A stretch of DNA of 64,000 nt from Paenibacillus aceti (GTDB taxonomy: Bacteria > Bacillota > Bacilli > Paenibacillales > Paenibacillaceae). The notes beneath the pieces are model-generated. The model did no database searches. It worked only from the letters and a program-made list of their open reading frames with translations, and was not told where the DNA came from. A program made the translations under genes and the position numbers. This document shows, one piece after another, positions 63,680 through 64,000 of the stretch. The DNA lies in contig NZ_KZ987724.1 of the NCBI RefSeq assembly GCF_003614185.1, positions 3,129,324 through 3,193,323 on the forward strand, written 5' to 3'. Position 1 is the stretch's first letter. Every line of letters starts with the position of its first letter.

Positions 63680-64000
63680 CTACCCCTCCTGATATTGATC
63701 AATCCAGCATATCATTTCTTCCCCATCTGGCGGCGAGAATTTCCCCGCCTGGATAGCTCTTAATATATCGATCTCTAGCAATTTCTTAAATAATCTTCTT
63801 CTCCGCGAGGCATCCTGTACCTGATCCTTAATCACCGATCTGGCTTGGGATAGGAAGTGAATGTATTCCTCGTATTCATCTCCGAATCGCGTCGCAATCT
63901 CGTCGCATATCTGCTTCGCTGCCCCTGGAGCCGCTCCTGAAGTAGATACAGCAACAATCAATTCTCCTCGCCGGAACGAACTGGGCGTAATAAAGGAACT
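63680..64000 (-). CDS. Precorrin-2 dehydrogenase/sirohydrochlorin ferrochelatase-like protein (5' part cut by window edge)
   Basis: The frame runs from the stop at 63680 without interruption to the window end, so the gene continues beyond 64000. The visible part, FITPSSFRRGELIVAVST then SGAAPGAAKQI, is the typical middle of YlnF/Met8/CysG N-domain proteins, which oxidise precorrin-2 to sirohydrochlorin. It lies three to four bases before hemC and matches the siroheme branch served by the CobA half of the fusion. An internal ATT/ATG-like start at 63961 is not used. Confidence 0.88.
   Translation of the reverse strand, partial: SSFITPSSFRRGELIVAVSTSGAAPGAAKQICDEIATRFGDEYEEYIHFLSQARSVIKDQVQDASRRRRLFKKLLEIDILRAIQAGKFSPPDGEEMICWIDQYQEG

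Overview
The window looks like a Paenibacillus-type low-GC Gram-positive chromosome (genus inferred from gene order and domain types, not from a marker gene). Almost every supported gene lies on the minus strand. It has two very different parts. From about 47.5 kb to the right end is conserved core chromosome, richer in GC. In transcription order it holds a precorrin-2 dehydrogenase-like gene cut by the window edge, hemC, a cobA-hemD fusion, hemB, hemL, an RluA-type pseudouridine synthase, a spoVID-like LysM gene, a T-box leader with valS, folC, murC, a SPOR-domain membrane protein, and maf.

From the left edge to about 47.3 kb is an AT-richer accessory block that reads as a large integrated mobile element or plasmid-like region placed directly downstream of maf. 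Its genes are mostly hypothetical. They include very large secreted or membrane proteins (1388, 1720 and 1670 residues), an FtsK/HerA-superfamily ATPase of 1164 residues, a D12-type DNA adenine methylase, an HNH endonuclease, a serine-resolvase homologue that lacks its catalytic residues, and a DUF5348-like protein. A family of four related helix-turn-helix proteins is split between both ends of the block. I recognise no relaxase, active integrase or replication initiator in the window, so autonomous transfer is not shown.

Layout of the accessory block: 0-2 kb, small genes and two helix-turn-helix paralogues. 1.9-5.6 kb, a candidate defence cluster: PLD nuclease fused to an EVE/PUA-like domain with a coupled small gene, then a GNAT, trypsin-like protease and helical protein operon. 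6-14 kb, a membrane protein and two surface proteins (LRR/InlB-like and tandem CAP). 14-16 kb, an amidoligase with a gamma-glutamylcyclotransferase-like enzyme. 16-26 kb, a probable membrane/secretion module with secreted GLUG and beta proteins. 26.5-28.7 kb, a helix-turn-helix operon. 28.7-29.7 kb, a non-coding region with 42-bp direct repeats. 29.8-32.2 kb, HNH, inactive resolvase and small genes. 32.2-33 kb, a palindrome and a structured GC-rich segment. 33-35 kb, the methylase operon. 35.5-47.2 kb, a surface polyprotein-like gene, a transglutaminase-like protein, the ATPase and small genes.

Three signals run through the accessory block. Translation starts commonly follow an extended Shine-Dalgarno that itself contains an ATG, so the true start is usually 8-10 nt downstream of the first ATG. 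Intrinsic terminators with related sequences recur. The pentamer GGGGT is dense on the coding strand and almost absent from the other strand, unlike in the core. The most notable observations are the PLD-EVE and protease cluster, the internal sorting signal followed by an internal signal peptide in the 1670-residue protein, the 42-bp repeats, the catalytically dead resolvase, and a 60-residue repeat insertion in Maf.
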